The notes beneath the pieces were generated by a model. That model saw nothing but the letters and a program-made list of their open reading frames with translations. It had not been told where the DNA came from and made no database searches. From NCBI GenBank assembly GCA_963082975.1, contig OY720346.1, forward strand, positions 70,051,267-70,115,266: 64,000 nt of DNA. Direction: 5' to 3'. Source of the DNA: Labia minor (lineage: Eukaryota; Arthropoda; Insecta; Dermaptera; Spongiphoridae). Numbering within the stretch: the stretch's first letter is position 1; the number at the start of each line of letters is the position of its first letter. The translations under genes were made by a program, and so were the position numbers. Shown here in pieces: positions 62,164 through 64,000 of this stretch.

Positions 62164-63530
62164 TAAGAGTTTTATTTCTCAACGTGGTTTCATTTTAGTT
62201 CGATACGTAAATTTAGAATCCACTGTTTTTCCAATTTCTTTTTATTTCTTCCAAATAATAGGTTTTCTCAAGAACCTTAAAGTAGGCGGTTGTTTCAGTC
62301 ATTAATTCAGATTAATTCAGAAACATGAAATAATCACAGGAGTCCAAATTTGGCAAATAAGTTGCATAGGGTACGACTACATTGAAACTCAGTAAATTAC
62401 TTATTAACTATTAAAATTGATGATGTAGAGACCCCATGTCTCGCTGACGATATTTTAGTACAAGAAATTACAGCTTTTTTTCCATTTTTGTTAAAATTTC
62501 CGAGGTTGTCTGCTTTAAATAACTGTCAATCACAAACTAAATGGTGCAGCTTTTTCAAATTTATTCTGACTTATTAATTAATTTATTTCATTGAAACGCA
62601 AACTATATTTATTTTATATAATTATGAATACATATTAATTATTTTATTAAATTATTGAACTTGGCATAATTTGACCCCCTCTACCAGGATTTTTGTAGAA
62701 TGAGAAGTTTATATAAATATCATATAAATATTAATCTCTTGTCCTGGTTATACATAATATCCAAATTTATACATAATGAGAAAAGTCGAATTGGCAGTCG
62801 TGGGACTGGCCGACAGAAGTGAAAACTTGTGCGTAAGAAATTTGAAAGCAGACGGAATGCGCACCAGCTTCACGAGAAAAATGAAATTTATATACGTATA
62901 TATATATATAAAATTCATAATTATTTTTTTCAGCAAACTGATTATTATTACAAAAATATTAAAAATACGATGTGTATGAATATATATATATATATGTCTG
63001 TCTGTCTGTCTGTCTGTGTGTGTCTGTCAAATACTCAAAAACTACCCGTCCGATTGCGATGAAACTTTCAGGGATTGTTGTGGGCGTCCCAGGGAAGGTT
63101 TTAGTGTAGTTAAATCCAAAATTAATTTATCCAAAATTAATTTAAATAGTAATATTTTGGTAAAAGTCTATTTATGGTTACCATGGTTACATTGAAAAAT
63201 TTACAATAAATAAATAAAAATAATTGGAAATCTTTTCAAATTATTATTTTGATAAATTTTATTAATATTTTTAATTTTTTTTAAACTGCCAAAAATAACA
63301 TACCCATAATAATAGTTGTAATAAAAATAAAAATATAAATCACAATGTAAGTAAAATATTGAATCGTTTTATTTATATTGTTTCAATTATTGTTTGAATA
63401 TTTATTAAATTTATATATAGATTAATTTACATGTTTAAATGTATATTTAATAAATTTATTTATTGATTCTTAATATTAATAATTCCAATTACTTTCTTGA
63501 AAATTTTTTTTATTTAAAAGCATATTCAGC
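62164..63530. other. Upstream flank of the receptor gene
   Basis: Expected to hold the 5' UTR exon(s) or promoter, but I cannot identify them. An ORF at 62776-62979 reads MRKVELAVVGLADRSENLC; it is followed by the (GTCT)n element, so it is probably part of a dispersed repeat. Confidence 0.4.
62995..63130 (+). repeat. (GTCT)n repeat and flanking dispersed element tail
   Basis: A gtctgtctgtctgtctgtct run is followed by cccgtccgattgcgatgaaa, a phrase typical of dispersed arthropod repeats. Element borders not seen. Confidence 0.5.
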
Positions 63531-64000
63531 ATATCTCGCAAATTTGAATTGGATTAAATAACATATATTAATTTAAATTAAATTAAATTAATTCAATTAT
63601 AAATTAAAATTAATAAATAATATTTATTAAACCAGCGAAAGTTTGGCTCTATTTTGATGGCACCACGTCACGTGTTGGCGCGTGAGATTTCCAGTGTTAA
63701 AAAATTAATTCTGGTACTTTCAGCAATTCAATTTTCGATGTTGAGATTTTGATGTTTTTGATGTTATAAATAATATTTATTAAATTATAATTTAATTAAT
63801 TTAATTTAATTTAAATTAATAAATATTATTTAATCAAATTCAAATTTGCAAGATAGTCGAGTGGATAGTGGAGTGTTTGGCTCTTTGTTGATGGCACCAC
63901 GTCACGTGTTGGCGCGTGAGATTTCCAGTGTAAAAAAATTAATTCTGGTACTTTCAGCGATTCTATCAGGCTGAAATTCTATATATAGCAGTTTTATACA
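63531..64000. repeat. Family A fragments in mixed orientation at window end
   Basis: Plus fragment 63531-63760 (internally deleted), a minus fragment about 63770-63875 ending gatagtcgagtgga, then a plus fragment from tggctctttgttgatggcac to the window edge. Confidence 0.7.

Overview
The window is AT-rich (very roughly three quarters A+T), intron-rich and full of mobile elements: mariner-like copies, hAT-type, piggyBac-type and TA-flanked MITEs, tRNA-derived SINEs and a LINE. Together with a metabotropic-glutamate-receptor-like gene this points to an animal nuclear genome, most likely an arthropod and probably an insect. The sequence does not let me name the species.

One protein-coding gene is supported, and it occupies most of the window on the minus strand. 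I assembled it exon by exon from splice sites and reading phase: 33 coding exons from the ATG at 61568 to a proposed stop at 15950, 7857 nt in total, exactly divisible by 3 and encoding about 2618 residues. The product is a class C (family 3) G-protein-coupled receptor with an unusual layout: signal peptide, then four consecutive Venus-flytrap (ANF-receptor / periplasmic-binding-protein type 1) modules, then a seven-helix membrane domain and a proline-rich acidic tail. A threonine-rich linker separates modules 1 and 2. Each module repeats the mGluR-type D-T/S-C-G element. Module 3 also keeps the mGluR-like NPWFPELW element in lobe 2. Typical class C receptors have a single flytrap module and about 850-1200 residues. 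No nine-cysteine domain sits between module 4 and the membrane domain.

Layout. 1-15949: no gene found; nested transposons, including a block at 4028-9946 that splits one hAT MITE which itself splits one hairpin repeat. 15950-15990: proposed last coding exon. 15991-18779: last intron, with chimeric and fold-back mariner derivatives. 18780-26299: tail and transmembrane exons, with further mariner copies in the introns. 26397-43629: compact run of exons for the four flytrap modules. 43630-61369: two long introns (about 9.1 and 8.5 kb) around the 153-nt exon 2, filled with repeats. 61370-61575: signal-peptide exon. 61576-64000: upstream sequence (5' UTR intron or promoter side) with a SINE and repeat fragments.

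Two abundant non-autonomous repeat families (A and B here) share one architecture: a short end hairpin, then a 10-11 nt sequence that recurs inverted at the far end, with a CA or GACA microsatellite between. This resembles Helentron/HINE-type elements with asymmetric inverted repeats. Three mariner lineages each have a copy turned into an inverted or fold-back chimera.
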